From: Hymenobacter monticola
GTDB lineage: Bacteria; Bacteroidota; Bacteroidia; Cytophagales; Hymenobacteraceae
Length of the DNA stretch: 64,000 nt
Assembly: GCF_022811645.1 (NCBI RefSeq)
Contig: NZ_CP094534.1
Coordinates: 4,774,001 to 4,838,000, forward strand
Direction of reading: 5' to 3'
Of this stretch, positions 50,858-60,224 are shown in pieces. The notes under the pieces were generated by a model, which did no database searches, was not told the origin of the DNA, and worked only from the letters and a program-made list of their open reading frames with translations. Both the position numbers and the translations under genes were made by a program. Every line of letters begins with the position of its first letter. Position 1 is the first letter of the stretch.

Positions 50858-52348
50858 TTGGGCATCGTTCTTCGCCAGGGTATCCGCAACACCCTGATTT
50901 CCTACGTCGGCCTGGCCATTGGCTTCGTCAACACCATTCTGATAATGCCGCGGCTGCTTTCGCCGGCCCAGATTGGCCTGACGGCCAGCGTGCTGCTGCC
51001 GCTGGCCACCGTGGGCGCGCAGGTGGCGTCGTTTGGGTTTGCCAACATGGGCATCCGGTATTTTCCGTTTTTCCGCAACCAGGGGCGCAATCACGCGGGC
51101 TTTTTTCCTCTGCTGCTGGGGCCGCCGTTGCTGGGGTTCGTGGTGGTGGCACTGGCGCTGCTGGCGGGCAAGCCTTTGCTGCTGCGCTGGTACGACGCGG
51201 CCGATGCGGCCCTACTGGCGCCGCACTACCTGGCCGCCATTGCGCTAGCGGGCTGCATCATGCTGGGCTCCTTGCAGGATGCCTACCTGCGCTCGCTCTA
51301 TCACACCTCGTTTTCCTCGTTTTGCCAGGAAATTCTGCTGCGGCTGGTGCTGGTGGGCGCCGCCGTGGCCTACAGCCAGGGCTACCTCAGCTTCCACGGC
51401 TACGTGCTAGCCTATGTAGGGGCCTACGCGCTGGTAGCGGTGCTGCTGGCCATTTACCTCGCGGCCATAGGCGAGTTGCACCTACGGCCCACGCGGGCGG
51501 CGCTGCGCATCAAGCCCCTGCGCGAGATGCTGGGTTTTGGAGCTTTTGTGCTGCTGAGCAACATCTCAGGCACAGTGCTGCTCAACATCGACAGCCTGAT
51601 GGTGGGCGCCAAAGTGAGTTTGGCGGCAGCCGGTATCTACCTCATTGCCACCAACGTGAGCACGGCGCTGGTGCTGCCCTTTCGGGCGCTCTACAAAACG
51701 GCCTTTACACTCATTGCCGAATACTGGAAAGAAGGCGATATGGCCAAAATGGCCGACTTCTACCGGCGCAGCACCCGCATCAACACGCTGCTGGGCTGCT
51801 ACCTGGCGCTGGGCATCGGGCTGAATTTGCCGTTCATCTACGGTCTCATTCACAAGCCCGAGTACGCGGCCGGCACCGGCGCCGTACTATTGCTCCTGGC
51901 CGGCCGGCTGTTCGACGGCATCACCGGCGTCAACGGCATCATCGTGGCCACCTCGCCGCGCTACCGCTTCGATTTGGTGTTCAATGTCTCGCTGGCCGCC
52001 GCTGTGGTAGTGCTCAACTGGCTGCTGATTCCGCGCATCCAACTGGAAGGCGCGGCCCTGGCTTACTGCATTGCCCTGGTTAGCATCAACACGGCCCGCA
52101 CCTGGTTTGTGTGGCGCAGCTACGGCATGCAGCCCTTCGATGGGCAGGTTCTGCGCATTCTGCTGGTGGCAGCTGGGGCCGGCTTTGTGGCCTGGGCCCT
52201 GCCCGACACCGGCAACGCCTGGCTCACCCTGCTGCTGCGCGGCGGCGTGCTCACGGTGCTGTATGGCGCCGGCGTGCTGCTCACGGGCACCGCCCCGGAG
52301 GCCGTGGCTCTGCTGAACAAGATGCGCGGCCGGGACCTTACCCCCTGA
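50858..52348 (+). CDS. Wzx-type oligosaccharide flippase
   Basis: A 496-residue polytopic membrane protein with about twelve to fourteen membrane segments, of the polysaccharide biosynthesis/MATE-like flippase group. The N-terminus IVLRQGIRNTLISYVGLAIGFVNTILIMPRLLS is typical. The start is taken at TTG 50858, because the longer frame from 50771 adds a Gly/Pro-rich non-membrane stretch. It would move lipid-linked glycan units across the inner membrane. Its final codons and TGA stop lie in a palindrome shared with the convergent efflux operon. Confidence 0.85.
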   Translation: MGIVLRQGIRNTLISYVGLAIGFVNTILIMPRLLSPAQIGLTASVLLPLATVGAQVASFGFANMGIRYFPFFRNQGRNHAGFFPLLLGPPLLGFVVVALALLAGKPLLLRWYDAADAALLAPHYLAAIALAGCIMLGSLQDAYLRSLYHTSFSSFCQEILLRLVLVGAAVAYSQGYLSFHGYVLAYVGAYALVAVLLAIYLAAIGELHLRPTRAALRIKPLREMLGFGAFVLLSNISGTVLLNIDSLMVGAKVSLAAAGIYLIATNVSTALVLPFRALYKTAFTLIAEYWKEGDMAKMADFYRRSTRINTLLGCYLALGIGLNLPFIYGLIHKPEYAAGTGAVLLLLAGRLFDGITGVNGIIVATSPRYRFDLVFNVSLAAAVVVLNWLLIPRIQLEGAALAYCIALVSINTARTWFVWRSYGMQPFDGQVLRILLVAAGAGFVAWALPDTGNAWLTLLLRGGVLTVLYGAGVLLTGTAPEAVALLNKMRGRDLTP

Positions 52349-52388
52349 CTCCCCGCTTTTTGGGAGAGGAGTCAGAGGGTGAGGTCCC
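52332..52388. repeat. Palindrome over the end of the flippase gene
   Basis: 21-nt arms (52332-52352 with 52368-52388), one mismatch and one G-T pair, with a 15-nt loop containing TTTTT. The TGA stop codon at 52346-52348 is inside the left arm. It separates convergent genes and may act as a bidirectional terminator. Confidence 0.78.
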
Positions 52389-52396
52389 CCGCCAGG

Positions 52397-55300
52397 TTAG
52401 GCCCCTACCAACACCGGCTCCGCCTTGCGCCGCCGCTTGGGCGAGGGCCCGTTCTGGTTCATTTCGCGGTAGAAGAAGGCGAAGATGAGCGGGAAAATGA
52501 GCAGCGTGAGCACCGTGGCCGTCACCAGTCCTCCGATGACGACGATGGCCAGCGGCTTCTGCGTTTCGGAACCGATGCCGGTGCTGAGGGCGGCCGGGAA
52601 CAGGCCTATCATGGCCATGAGGGCCGTCATCACTACCGGGCGCACGCGCGAGGCCACGCCGGCCAGCAGGCTGTCGGTCAGGCTCATCTTCTTGCGCAGA
52701 TTTTCCTTGAACACGGTGATGAGCACAATGCCGTTCTGAATACATATCCCGAGCAGGGCAATGAATCCGATGCCGGCCGAAATGGAGAAGTTGACGCCCG
52801 TGATGTGCAGCGCTGCGATACCGCCGATGAGCGCAAACGGCACGTTGGCCAACACCAGCGCCGCGTCCTTGCCGTTGCCGAAGGTGATAAACAGCAAAAT
52901 GAAAATGATAACCAGCGACACCGGCACCACCTGGCCCAGGCGCTTGGTGGCCCGCACCTGGTTCTCGAATTCGCCGGCCCACTCGATGCGGTAGCCCTTG
53001 TCGAGCTTGATGGCCTGTTCCATTTTCTGCTGCGCCTCGGCCACGGTGGAGCCCATATCCCGGTCGCGGATGCTGAACTTCACGGCAATGAAGCGCTGGC
53101 CGTTGTCGTGGTACACAAACGCCGGGCCGTTGCTGGTACCAATGTCGGCTATTTCCTTCAGCGCCACCTTGCTGCCACGGATGGTGGGCACGCGCAGCTC
53201 GCCGATTTTGCCTTCGGTGTCGCGGGCGTCCTTGGGGTAGCGCACGGTCACGTCGAACTTACGCTCGCCCTCGTAAATCTGGGTGGCGGCCTTGCCGCCC
53301 ACGGCCATTTCCACCACGGTTTGGGCGTCGGCAGTTTGGACGCCGTAGGCGGCCATGCGGGTCTGGTCGAGCTTCACGCTCATTTCGGGCTGGCCCAGGT
53401 TGCGCAAAATGCCCAGGTCCTTCACGCCGCGCACGCTGCTGAGCACCCGCATCACCTCGTTGGCCTTGCCATCAAGCTCCTTGAGGTCGTTGCCGAAAAT
53501 CTTCACCGCCAGCGCCGCGTTGATGCCGGCCACGGCCTCCTCCACGTTGTCGATGATGGGCTGCGAGTAGTTGAAAATGATGCCGGGGTATTCCTTCAGC
53601 TTCTTGTCCATCTCGTCAATCAGCTGCTCCTTGGTGATGTTGCGCTTCCACTCCTCTTTAGGCTTGAGGTTGACCTGCGCCTGCACGTAGTAGATGCCCG
53701 AGGGGTCGGTACCGTCGTTGGAACGGCCCGTCTGGCTCAGCACCGACACCACTTCCGGGAACGACCGCAGGATGCGGCGGTAGTTGGCCGCCATCTTGTT
53801 GGTCTCGGTCAGCGAGGACGACATCGGCAGCTTGGTTTCCACCCACAGCGCGCCCTCGTTTAGCTCCGGCAGAAACTCCGAGCCCAGGAATTTAAACGAA
53901 TACAGCCCGGCCACCACCAGCCCCATCGCCACCCCGAAACTCAGCAGCTGGTGGCGGTAGGTGAAGCCAAAGGCCTTGGTCACAATGTTGTCGAAGAAGG
54001 TCACAACGGGGTTGTGCTTCTCCTTCACGTTCTTGTTCAGCAGCAGCGAGCACAGCACCGGCACCAGCGTCAGTGTGAGAATAAGCGCGCCAATCAGCGC
54101 GAAACCCAGCGTGTAGGCCAGTGGGCTGAACATCTTCCCCTCCACCTTCTCAAAAGCGAAAATGGGCAGCAAGCAGGTCAGAATGATGAGCTTGGAGAAA
54201 AACACGGCCTTGCCCAACTCGCCGCCGGTCTTGCGAATGAGCCCGAGCTTGGCCAGCTTATTAAACTTCTCCATGCCCACCTTTTCCGCTTTGTGGTCGA
54301 GCACCACGAAAATGCCCTCCACCATCACCACCGCCCCGTCGATAATAATGCCGAAGTCGATGGCGCCCATGCTCAGCAAGTTGGCGCTCATGCCCTTCAG
54401 GCGTAGGCACACAAAGGCAAACAACAATGCCAGCGGCACTACCACCCCCACCGTGAGCGTGGTCCGCCAGTCGGCCATGAAAATCAGCACAATGAACGTC
54501 ACCAGCACAATGCCCTCAATCAGGTTGTGAATCACGGTGTGCGTGCAGTGGTCCATCAGCACGTCGCGGTCGTAGAAGGTTTTGAGGTACACGTCGTTGG
54601 GCAGCACCTTTTCGTTGAGCTCCGCAATTTTGGCTTTCACGCGACTCAGCACCTCGGCGGGGTTTTCGCCCTTGCGCATAATCACGATGCCCTCCACCAC
54701 GTCGCTCTGGTCGTCGAGGCCGGCCTGGCCCACGCGGGGGGCGTTGCTTTCGGTCACCTGGGCCACGTTGCGCACCAGCACGGGCACGTTGTTCACGTCC
54801 TTGACGATGATGTTGCCGATGTCTTCGGGCTTGGTGAGCAGGCCGATGCCGCGCACCACGTAGCTCTGCGAGTTCTTCTCAATCACGTCACCGCCCACGT
54901 TCAGGTTGCTCTTCTGCACGGCGTCGTACACTTCCAGCGGGGTCATGTCGTACTTGACCAGCATGGCGGGGTTCACGCTGATTTCGTACACTTTACGCGT
55001 GCCGCCGAAGGCCGCGATGTCGGCCACGCCGGGCACCGATTTCAGCTGCCGCTCCACCGTCCAGTCCTGAATGGCCAGCAACTCGTTGGTGCTACGGCCG
55101 GCGCGGCTCTGCACCGTGTAGCGGAAAATCTCGCCCGTGGGCCCGTACGGCGGCTGCACGTGGGAGTCGCAGCCGGACGGCAGGTTCACGCCGCTCAGCA
55201 GGTTGTTCACCTGCTGCCGGGCGAAGAAATCCTCCACGTTGTCCTCGAAGTTTATCTTGAGCACCGACAAGCCGAACATGCTGATGCTGCGCATGTTGCT

Positions 55301-55546
55301 CTTCATCTGCACCGAGTTCATGGCCACCTCAATCGGCGTGCTCACGAAGCGCTCTACCTCCTCGGCCGAGCGGCCGGGCCAGAGGCTCACGATAATCATC
55401 TGGGTGTTCGTCACGTCCGGAAACGCCTCGATGGGTGTGTGCACGTAGCTGTAGGTGCCTCCGGCCACCAGCAGCGCCGTCATGAAGAAGACAAAAAAGC
55501 GGTTCTTCAGCGAGAAGGCAACAATGCCGGAAATAAACTTATTCAT
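52397..55546 (-). CDS. czcA: CzcA-type heavy-metal efflux RND pump 2
   Basis: A 1049-residue inner-membrane RND transporter of normal length, with twelve membrane segments expected. The proton-relay region is AIDFGIIIDGAVVMVEG, with the Asp, Asp and Glu arrangement of the CzcA (zinc, cobalt, cadmium) class rather than the CusA class. EAFPDVTNTQMIIVSLWPGRSAEEVE and PYGPTGEIFRYTV are other family marks. It is the last gene of the operon, 211 nt after its paralogue, with a terminator and a palindrome in between. The C-terminus is basic (SPKRRRKAEPVLVGA). Confidence 0.92.
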   Translation of the reverse strand: MNKFISGIVAFSLKNRFFVFFMTALLVAGGTYSYVHTPIEAFPDVTNTQMIIVSLWPGRSAEEVERFVSTPIEVAMNSVQMKSNMRSISMFGLSVLKINFEDNVEDFFARQQVNNLLSGVNLPSGCDSHVQPPYGPTGEIFRYTVQSRAGRSTNELLAIQDWTVERQLKSVPGVADIAAFGGTRKVYEISVNPAMLVKYDMTPLEVYDAVQKSNLNVGGDVIEKNSQSYVVRGIGLLTKPEDIGNIIVKDVNNVPVLVRNVAQVTESNAPRVGQAGLDDQSDVVEGIVIMRKGENPAEVLSRVKAKIAELNEKVLPNDVYLKTFYDRDVLMDHCTHTVIHNLIEGIVLVTFIVLIFMADWRTTLTVGVVVPLALLFAFVCLRLKGMSANLLSMGAIDFGIIIDGAVVMVEGIFVVLDHKAEKVGMEKFNKLAKLGLIRKTGGELGKAVFFSKLIILTCLLPIFAFEKVEGKMFSPLAYTLGFALIGALILTLTLVPVLCSLLLNKNVKEKHNPVVTFFDNIVTKAFGFTYRHQLLSFGVAMGLVVAGLYSFKFLGSEFLPELNEGALWVETKLPMSSSLTETNKMAANYRRILRSFPEVVSVLSQTGRSNDGTDPSGIYYVQAQVNLKPKEEWKRNITKEQLIDEMDKKLKEYPGIIFNYSQPIIDNVEEAVAGINAALAVKIFGNDLKELDGKANEVMRVLSSVRGVKDLGILRNLGQPEMSVKLDQTRMAAYGVQTADAQTVVEMAVGGKAATQIYEGERKFDVTVRYPKDARDTEGKIGELRVPTIRGSKVALKEIADIGTSNGPAFVYHDNGQRFIAVKFSIRDRDMGSTVAEAQQKMEQAIKLDKGYRIEWAGEFENQVRATKRLGQVVPVSLVIIFILLFITFGNGKDAALVLANVPFALIGGIAALHITGVNFSISAGIGFIALLGICIQNGIVLITVFKENLRKKMSLTDSLLAGVASRVRPVVMTALMAMIGLFPAALSTGIGSETQKPLAIVVIGGLVTATVLTLLIFPLIFAFFYREMNQNGPSPKRRRKAEPVLVGA

Positions 55547-55637
55547 GAACGAAATCGGGTGGGACCAGGCAGAGAATGAGAATCTGGTGAAAAGTTGATG
55601 AAAAATCCATGAGGGTTAGATGAAGCCGCGGGGCATA

Positions 55638-55673
55638 AAAAAGCCCGCTGCCTGATGAGGCAGCGGGCTTTTT
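55638..55673 (-). terminator. Terminator between the two CzcA genes
   Basis: A perfect 16-bp stem (55638-55653 with 55658-55673) and a GATG loop, with five A and five T at the ends of the arms. It would work in both directions and lower transcription of the second pump. Confidence 0.85.
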
Positions 55674-55675
55674 CT

Positions 55676-55757
55676 TGTAGCGTGGACTCTGCGAGTCCGC
55701 GCATCGTTCGCGAAAATCAGGTTGCATAGGGCGCGGACTCGCAGAGTCCACGCTACA
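55676..55757. repeat. Intergenic palindrome, family A copy 2
   Basis: Perfect 27-nt arms (55676-55702 with 55731-55757) and a 28-nt loop. Its right end touches the stop codon of the CzcA gene at 55758. The arm sequence is the same as at 38124-38213, while the loop differs. Confidence 0.93.
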
Positions 55758-58700
55758 CTAAGCACCTACTGTTTGGCGGCTGCCGGCACGTTCGGCCGCC
55801 AAGTCGTCGCCATAGTGCGTGTGCTCAGCGCGGTAAAAGCGCTCGAACACCAGCGGGAAGATGAAGAGAGTGAGAATGGTACCCGTTATCAGCCCGCCAA
55901 TCACCACAATGGCCAGCGGCTTGCTCGTTTCAGAACCGATGCCGGTGCTGATGGCGGCCGGCATCAGGCCGATGGTGGCCATTAGCGCCGTCATCACCAC
56001 GGGCCGCACCCGCGAAATCACGCCTTCGTTGATACTGTGGTCAAGCGTGTGCTTCTTCACCAGGTTTTGCTTGAACACGGAGATGAGAATAACGCCGTTC
56101 TGAATGCAGATGCCGAACAGCGCGATGAAGCCAATGCCGGCCGAAATTGAGAAGTTGGTGTGGGTGAGCAACAGTGCCGCGATGCCGCCGATGATGGCAA
56201 ACGGCACGTTGAGCAGCACTAGCCCGGCGTCTTTCAGGTTGCCAAACAGAATGAACAGGATGAAGAAGATGAGGCCCAGCGAGATGGGCACCACCTGCGT
56301 GAGGCGCTGCGTGGCGCGGCGCTGGTTCTCAAAGTCGCCGGTCCATTTCTGCTCGTAGCCGGCGGGCAGTTGCACGTGGCGATTCACCTTTTCCTGCGCC
56401 TCGGCAATGGTGGAGCCCATGTCGCGGCCGCGGATACTGAACTTGACGGCGGCAAAGCGGCGGTTGTCGTCGCGGTAAATGAGGCTGGGGCCCGTTACGG
56501 AGCCGATGTTGGCAATTTCCGTGAGCGGAATGGTTTTGCCCGACTGCGTGGGCACCATCAGGCCGCTGATTTCGGTGGGCGTCTGGCGGAACTGGGGCTC
56601 ATAGCGCACGCGGATGGGGAATTTGCGCTCGCCCTCGTAAAGCTGGGTGGCCTCTTTGCCGCCCACGGCCATTTCCAGCACCGCCGCCGCGTCCGACTTG
56701 CTCACGCCGTAGCTGGCCATGCGGCTTTCGTCGAGGTCGACGTGGAACTCGGGCTGGCCGATGTTGCGCAGCACGCCCAGGTCGTCGATGCCTTTCACCG
56801 TTTTCAGCACCTCGTACACCTCGCGGGCCTTGGCTTCGAGCGTGGCCAGGTCGGTGCCATAAATTTTCACGGCAATGGAGCCCTTCACGCCCGAGGCAGC
56901 CTCTTCCACGTTGTCGGTGATGGGCTGTGAGAAGTTGAAGTCCACGCCGGTATACTTGTCGAGCTTGGCCTTCATGCGCTCCACCAAATCCTCGCGGTAC
57001 ACCTTGGATTTCATCTTCTTCTCCACCTCCGGCGTGTGCTTAAGCTGCACCAGGAATTCGTTGTTGTAGAAGCCCGTCGGGTCTGTTCCGTCGTTGGGCC
57101 GGCCGGTCTGGCTCACCACGTCGCTCACCTCAGGGAAGCTCAGGAAGTCGCGCCGCATTTGGTTGCACAGCTCATTGCTCGATTGCAAGCTAATGCTCAG
57201 CGGCAGCTGGGCCCGCACGTAAATCGAGCCCTCGTTCAGCTCCGGCAAAAACTCTGAGCCCAGAAAGGAGAACGAATACAAGCCCATTGCCGTCACGGCA
57301 AAGGCAATGACCAGGCTGGCCGTTTTGCGGGCATAGGTGAAGGCGAAGAAGCGCGCCGCGCCCCGATTCACGGCCCGCACGAAGAAGTTTTCCTTCTCCT
57401 TCACGTCCTTTTTCAGCAGGATGCTCACCAGCACCGGCACCAGCGTGAGGGTGAACAGCAGGGCGCCCAGCAGAGCAAAACCCAGCGTCCAGGCCAGCGG
57501 GCTGAACACCTTGCCTTCTACTTTCTCAAAGGAGAAAATGGGCAACAAGGCCGTGATAATAATGGCTTTGGCAAAGAAAATTGATTTGCCCATGTCGCGG
57601 CCCGACTTCTTAATCAACCCGAGCTTGGAGAGCTTGTTGAACCGCTCCATGCCCATTTCGTGCGCCTTGTGGTCGAGGGCCACAAAGAGGCCTTCCACCA
57701 TTACCACCGCGCCGTCGATGATGATGCCGAAGTCAATGGCGCCCATACTCAGCAGGTTGGCGCTCATGCCGCGCAAACGCAGGCAGATGAAGGCAAACAG
57801 CAGCGCCAGCGGAATAATCACCGACACAATCACCGTCGTGCGCCAGTCGGCCATGAACAGGAATACAATGAGCGTCACCAGCACTATTCCTTCCAACAGG
57901 TTGTGAATCACCGTTTCCGTTGAGAAGTCGATGAGCTGCTGCCGGTCATAGAAGGTTTTCATCTTCACGTCGGGCGGCAGGATTTTCGCGTTCAGCTCGG
58001 CCACCTTGTCGTGCAGGCGGGAAATGACCTCCGAGGGGTTTTCGCCCTTGCGCATCACCACGATGCCTTCCAGTTTGTCGTCCTCAAAGCCGCGGCCCAC
58101 CTGGCCCAGGCGGGGCAGGGCGCTTTCGGTCACCTTCGCCACATCGCGCACCAGAATGGGCACGTTGTTCACGTTCTTAATCACCGTGTTGTTGATGTCG
58201 CCAATGTTATTGAGCAAGCCGATGCCGCGCACCACGTAGTTCTGCTGGCCCTGGTTGATGACGTCGCCGCCCACGTTGATGTTGGAGCGTTGCACGGCGT
58301 TATACAGGTCAAGCGGCGTGAGGCCGAAGTCCTGCAGCTTACCGGGGTTCACCGCGATTTCGTAGGCCTTCACCTCGCCGCCGAAGCTGTTCACGTCGGC
58401 CACGCCGGGCACGGCCTTCAGGTTGCGCTCAATCACCCAGTCCTGCAGGGTTTTCAGCTCGCGCACCGTTTTCGTCTTGCTTTCCAGCGTGTAGCGGTAG
58501 ATTTCGCCGGTGGGGCCATACGGCGGCTGCACGTCGGGCGTGATACCGTCGGGCAGGTCCACCTCGCGCAGCAGGTTGTTTACCTGCGGCCGGGCGAAGG
58601 CGTCATCCACGCCGTCGTCGAAAATCACCTTCACCACCGACAAGCCAAACAGGGTGGTGCTGCGCACCGAGGCCTTTTTCTGCACCGGGTTCAGCGCGAT

Positions 58701-58919
58701 TTCGATGGGCACGGTCACGAACTTCTCCATCTCCTCGGCCGAGCGGCCGGGCCACTGCGTGATGATGGTGATTTCGGTATTGGTCACGTCCGGAAACGCC
58801 TCGATGGGCGTGTTCCGGTAGCTCACCACGCCCATGATGACGACAGCCAGCGTCAGCAAAAAGACGAAGCCTTTGTTCTTGAGCGAGAAAGCAATGATGC
58901 CTTGAATGAACTTATTCAT
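55758..58919 (-). CDS. czcA: CzcA-type heavy-metal efflux RND pump 1
   Basis: A 1053-residue RND transporter, clearly a paralogue of the gene that follows. It also has AIDFGIIIDGAVVMVEG in the fourth membrane segment, EAFPDVTNTEITIITQWPGRSAEEME near the N-terminus, FLGSEFLPELNEGSIYV and the C-terminal MATIGLMPAAISTGIGSE. It exports divalent metal ions from periplasm or cytoplasm through the TolC-like channel. It lies 114 nt after the adaptor gene. The short C-terminal tail differs from its paralogue. Confidence 0.93.
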   Translation of the reverse strand: MNKFIQGIIAFSLKNKGFVFLLTLAVVIMGVVSYRNTPIEAFPDVTNTEITIITQWPGRSAEEMEKFVTVPIEIALNPVQKKASVRSTTLFGLSVVKVIFDDGVDDAFARPQVNNLLREVDLPDGITPDVQPPYGPTGEIYRYTLESKTKTVRELKTLQDWVIERNLKAVPGVADVNSFGGEVKAYEIAVNPGKLQDFGLTPLDLYNAVQRSNINVGGDVINQGQQNYVVRGIGLLNNIGDINNTVIKNVNNVPILVRDVAKVTESALPRLGQVGRGFEDDKLEGIVVMRKGENPSEVISRLHDKVAELNAKILPPDVKMKTFYDRQQLIDFSTETVIHNLLEGIVLVTLIVFLFMADWRTTVIVSVIIPLALLFAFICLRLRGMSANLLSMGAIDFGIIIDGAVVMVEGLFVALDHKAHEMGMERFNKLSKLGLIKKSGRDMGKSIFFAKAIIITALLPIFSFEKVEGKVFSPLAWTLGFALLGALLFTLTLVPVLVSILLKKDVKEKENFFVRAVNRGAARFFAFTYARKTASLVIAFAVTAMGLYSFSFLGSEFLPELNEGSIYVRAQLPLSISLQSSNELCNQMRRDFLSFPEVSDVVSQTGRPNDGTDPTGFYNNEFLVQLKHTPEVEKKMKSKVYREDLVERMKAKLDKYTGVDFNFSQPITDNVEEAASGVKGSIAVKIYGTDLATLEAKAREVYEVLKTVKGIDDLGVLRNIGQPEFHVDLDESRMASYGVSKSDAAAVLEMAVGGKEATQLYEGERKFPIRVRYEPQFRQTPTEISGLMVPTQSGKTIPLTEIANIGSVTGPSLIYRDDNRRFAAVKFSIRGRDMGSTIAEAQEKVNRHVQLPAGYEQKWTGDFENQRRATQRLTQVVPISLGLIFFILFILFGNLKDAGLVLLNVPFAIIGGIAALLLTHTNFSISAGIGFIALFGICIQNGVILISVFKQNLVKKHTLDHSINEGVISRVRPVVMTALMATIGLMPAAISTGIGSETSKPLAIVVIGGLITGTILTLFIFPLVFERFYRAEHTHYGDDLAAERAGSRQTVGA

Positions 58920-58973
58920 TTTCAGTTCTTAGCAATGAGGATATGATGAAGAAGGAGTCGACTTTAACGGCAA

Positions 58974-59016
58974 CAGTGACCCTGGGCATGGCCGCAAAGC
59001 CTGCCCAGAATCACTG
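58974..59016. repeat. Inverted repeat upstream of the adaptor stop
   Basis: CAGTGA (58974-58979) and CTGGGCA pair with TGCCCAG and TCACTG (59011-59016), with small unpaired bases. It lies between the adaptor and the first CzcA gene, without a T-run, so it may be an mRNA processing or stability element. Confidence 0.5.
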
Positions 59017-59033
59017 CCGAATGGGGAGTTGGG

Positions 59034-60113
59034 TTAGTCGTTCAGCTCGTCGTACACGAGCAACTGGTCTTTGGCAATGACTACATCACCGGGCTTGAGG
59101 CCGGTGCTCACGTAGCTGTAGTCGCCCACGGTTTTGGTGAGCGTTACGGGGCGGGTTTCCACGTGGGTGCGGTCGCGGTACACCATCACGAAGTTGCGGT
59201 CCTTGTCAAACACCACCGATTTGGCGGGCACGGCCAGGGCCTTGGCGCCTTCGGTGTTTTCTACGCGTACCTGCGCATACATTTCGGGCTTAAGCAGATA
59301 GCCGGGGTTGTCGAGGCGCACGCGCACCTTCATCACCTTGCTGTCGGGGTCCAGCACGTTGAACACCTTGTCGATTTTGCCCCGGAAATGCTTGTCCGGG
59401 TAGCTCAGCGTGGTCACGTCGGCGTCGTAGCCCACCTTCACCTTCGAAATGTCCGACTCAAACACGTTGGCCATAATCCAGACGTCATCCAGGTTGCTCA
59501 CCGTGAACAAGTTGCCCACGTTGTCGTTGTTGAACTGCTCGTGCTCCGTCGCGTTTTTCTCGGTGATGAAGCCCGAGATGGGCGCCTTCAACTCGTACAC
59601 GCCGTCCTTGCCCACGCCGTACACGCTCAGCTGCTTGCGGTTTTTGCCCACCGTGCCGCGGGCCTTGGTCACTTCGGCGCGGGCCAGCACCACGTCGCGC
59701 TCCGAGTTGAGCCCGGCTTTGTACATGTCCTCGGCCACAGCCAGGTTTTTTCGGGCAATGTCATAGTCAGAAGTAGCGGCCGTGGTCTGGTTCTGCACAT
59801 CGGCAATCTCGCTCGACTTGATAACCGCCAGCACCTGGCCCTTGGTCACCTTGTCGCCGAGCTGCACTTTCAGCTGCTCCACCACGCCGCCCACCAGCGG
59901 GTACACCTTCACGGTGTTGTCGCCGTCCGATTGGATTTCGCCGGTCAGCACCAGTTCGTCCTGCACCGGGCGCAGGCGCACTGTGTCCAGCACAATCTGC
60001 GACATCATGGTGTCGGAAAGCTTAAAGCCCTCCTTCTTCTCTTCTTTGACTTCGGGTTTGGAGCAGCCAACCAGCGAAACGGCGGTGAGCAATGCAAGAA
60101 AGGTGCGGTTCAT
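59034..60113 (-). CDS. czcB: RND efflux periplasmic adaptor, CzcB-like
   Basis: A 359-residue membrane-fusion protein. The N-terminus is a lipoprotein signal with lipobox LVGC near residue 17. It contains the barrel-sandwich halves (VKVYPLVGGVVEQLKVQLGDKV and YELKAPISGFITEKN), a helical hairpin between them (about 115-170), a beta-barrel (VWIMANVFESDISKVKVG) and a membrane-proximal end (VSTGLKPGDVVIAKDQLLV). It links the pump and the outer-membrane channel. It is next after the TolC-like gene in the operon. Confidence 0.93.
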   Translation of the reverse strand: MNRTFLALLTAVSLVGCSKPEVKEEKKEGFKLSDTMMSQIVLDTVRLRPVQDELVLTGEIQSDGDNTVKVYPLVGGVVEQLKVQLGDKVTKGQVLAVIKSSEIADVQNQTTAATSDYDIARKNLAVAEDMYKAGLNSERDVVLARAEVTKARGTVGKNRKQLSVYGVGKDGVYELKAPISGFITEKNATEHEQFNNDNVGNLFTVSNLDDVWIMANVFESDISKVKVGYDADVTTLSYPDKHFRGKIDKVFNVLDPDSKVMKVRVRLDNPGYLLKPEMYAQVRVENTEGAKALAVPAKSVVFDKDRNFVMVYRDRTHVETRPVTLTKTVGDYSYVSTGLKPGDVVIAKDQLLVYDELND

Positions 60114-60120
60114 TATTTGA

Positions 60121-60214
60121 AGCTGTTAGCTACTAGCGCTTAGCCGTTAGCTTTTGATGAGGTACAGGAAAATGGATTGGCAGAAAAGCCAACGGCTTAA
60201 GGCCATCAGCTAAT
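60121..60214. repeat. Imperfect palindrome between the tolC-like and adaptor genes
   Basis: Arms at 60125-60155 and 60184-60214 match at about three quarters of positions. The left arm contains several TTAGC words. It is 7 nt from the adaptor start codon, so it lies in the leader of that gene. Confidence 0.55.
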
Positions 60215-60224
60215 CACTCCCGCC

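Noticed and set aside
52379..53863. Long plus-strand frames opposite the CzcA genes (also at 54527, 58011 and 59163)
   Set aside because: They are antisense shadows of strongly conserved RND and adaptor genes and show only His/Ala/Val-rich noise.
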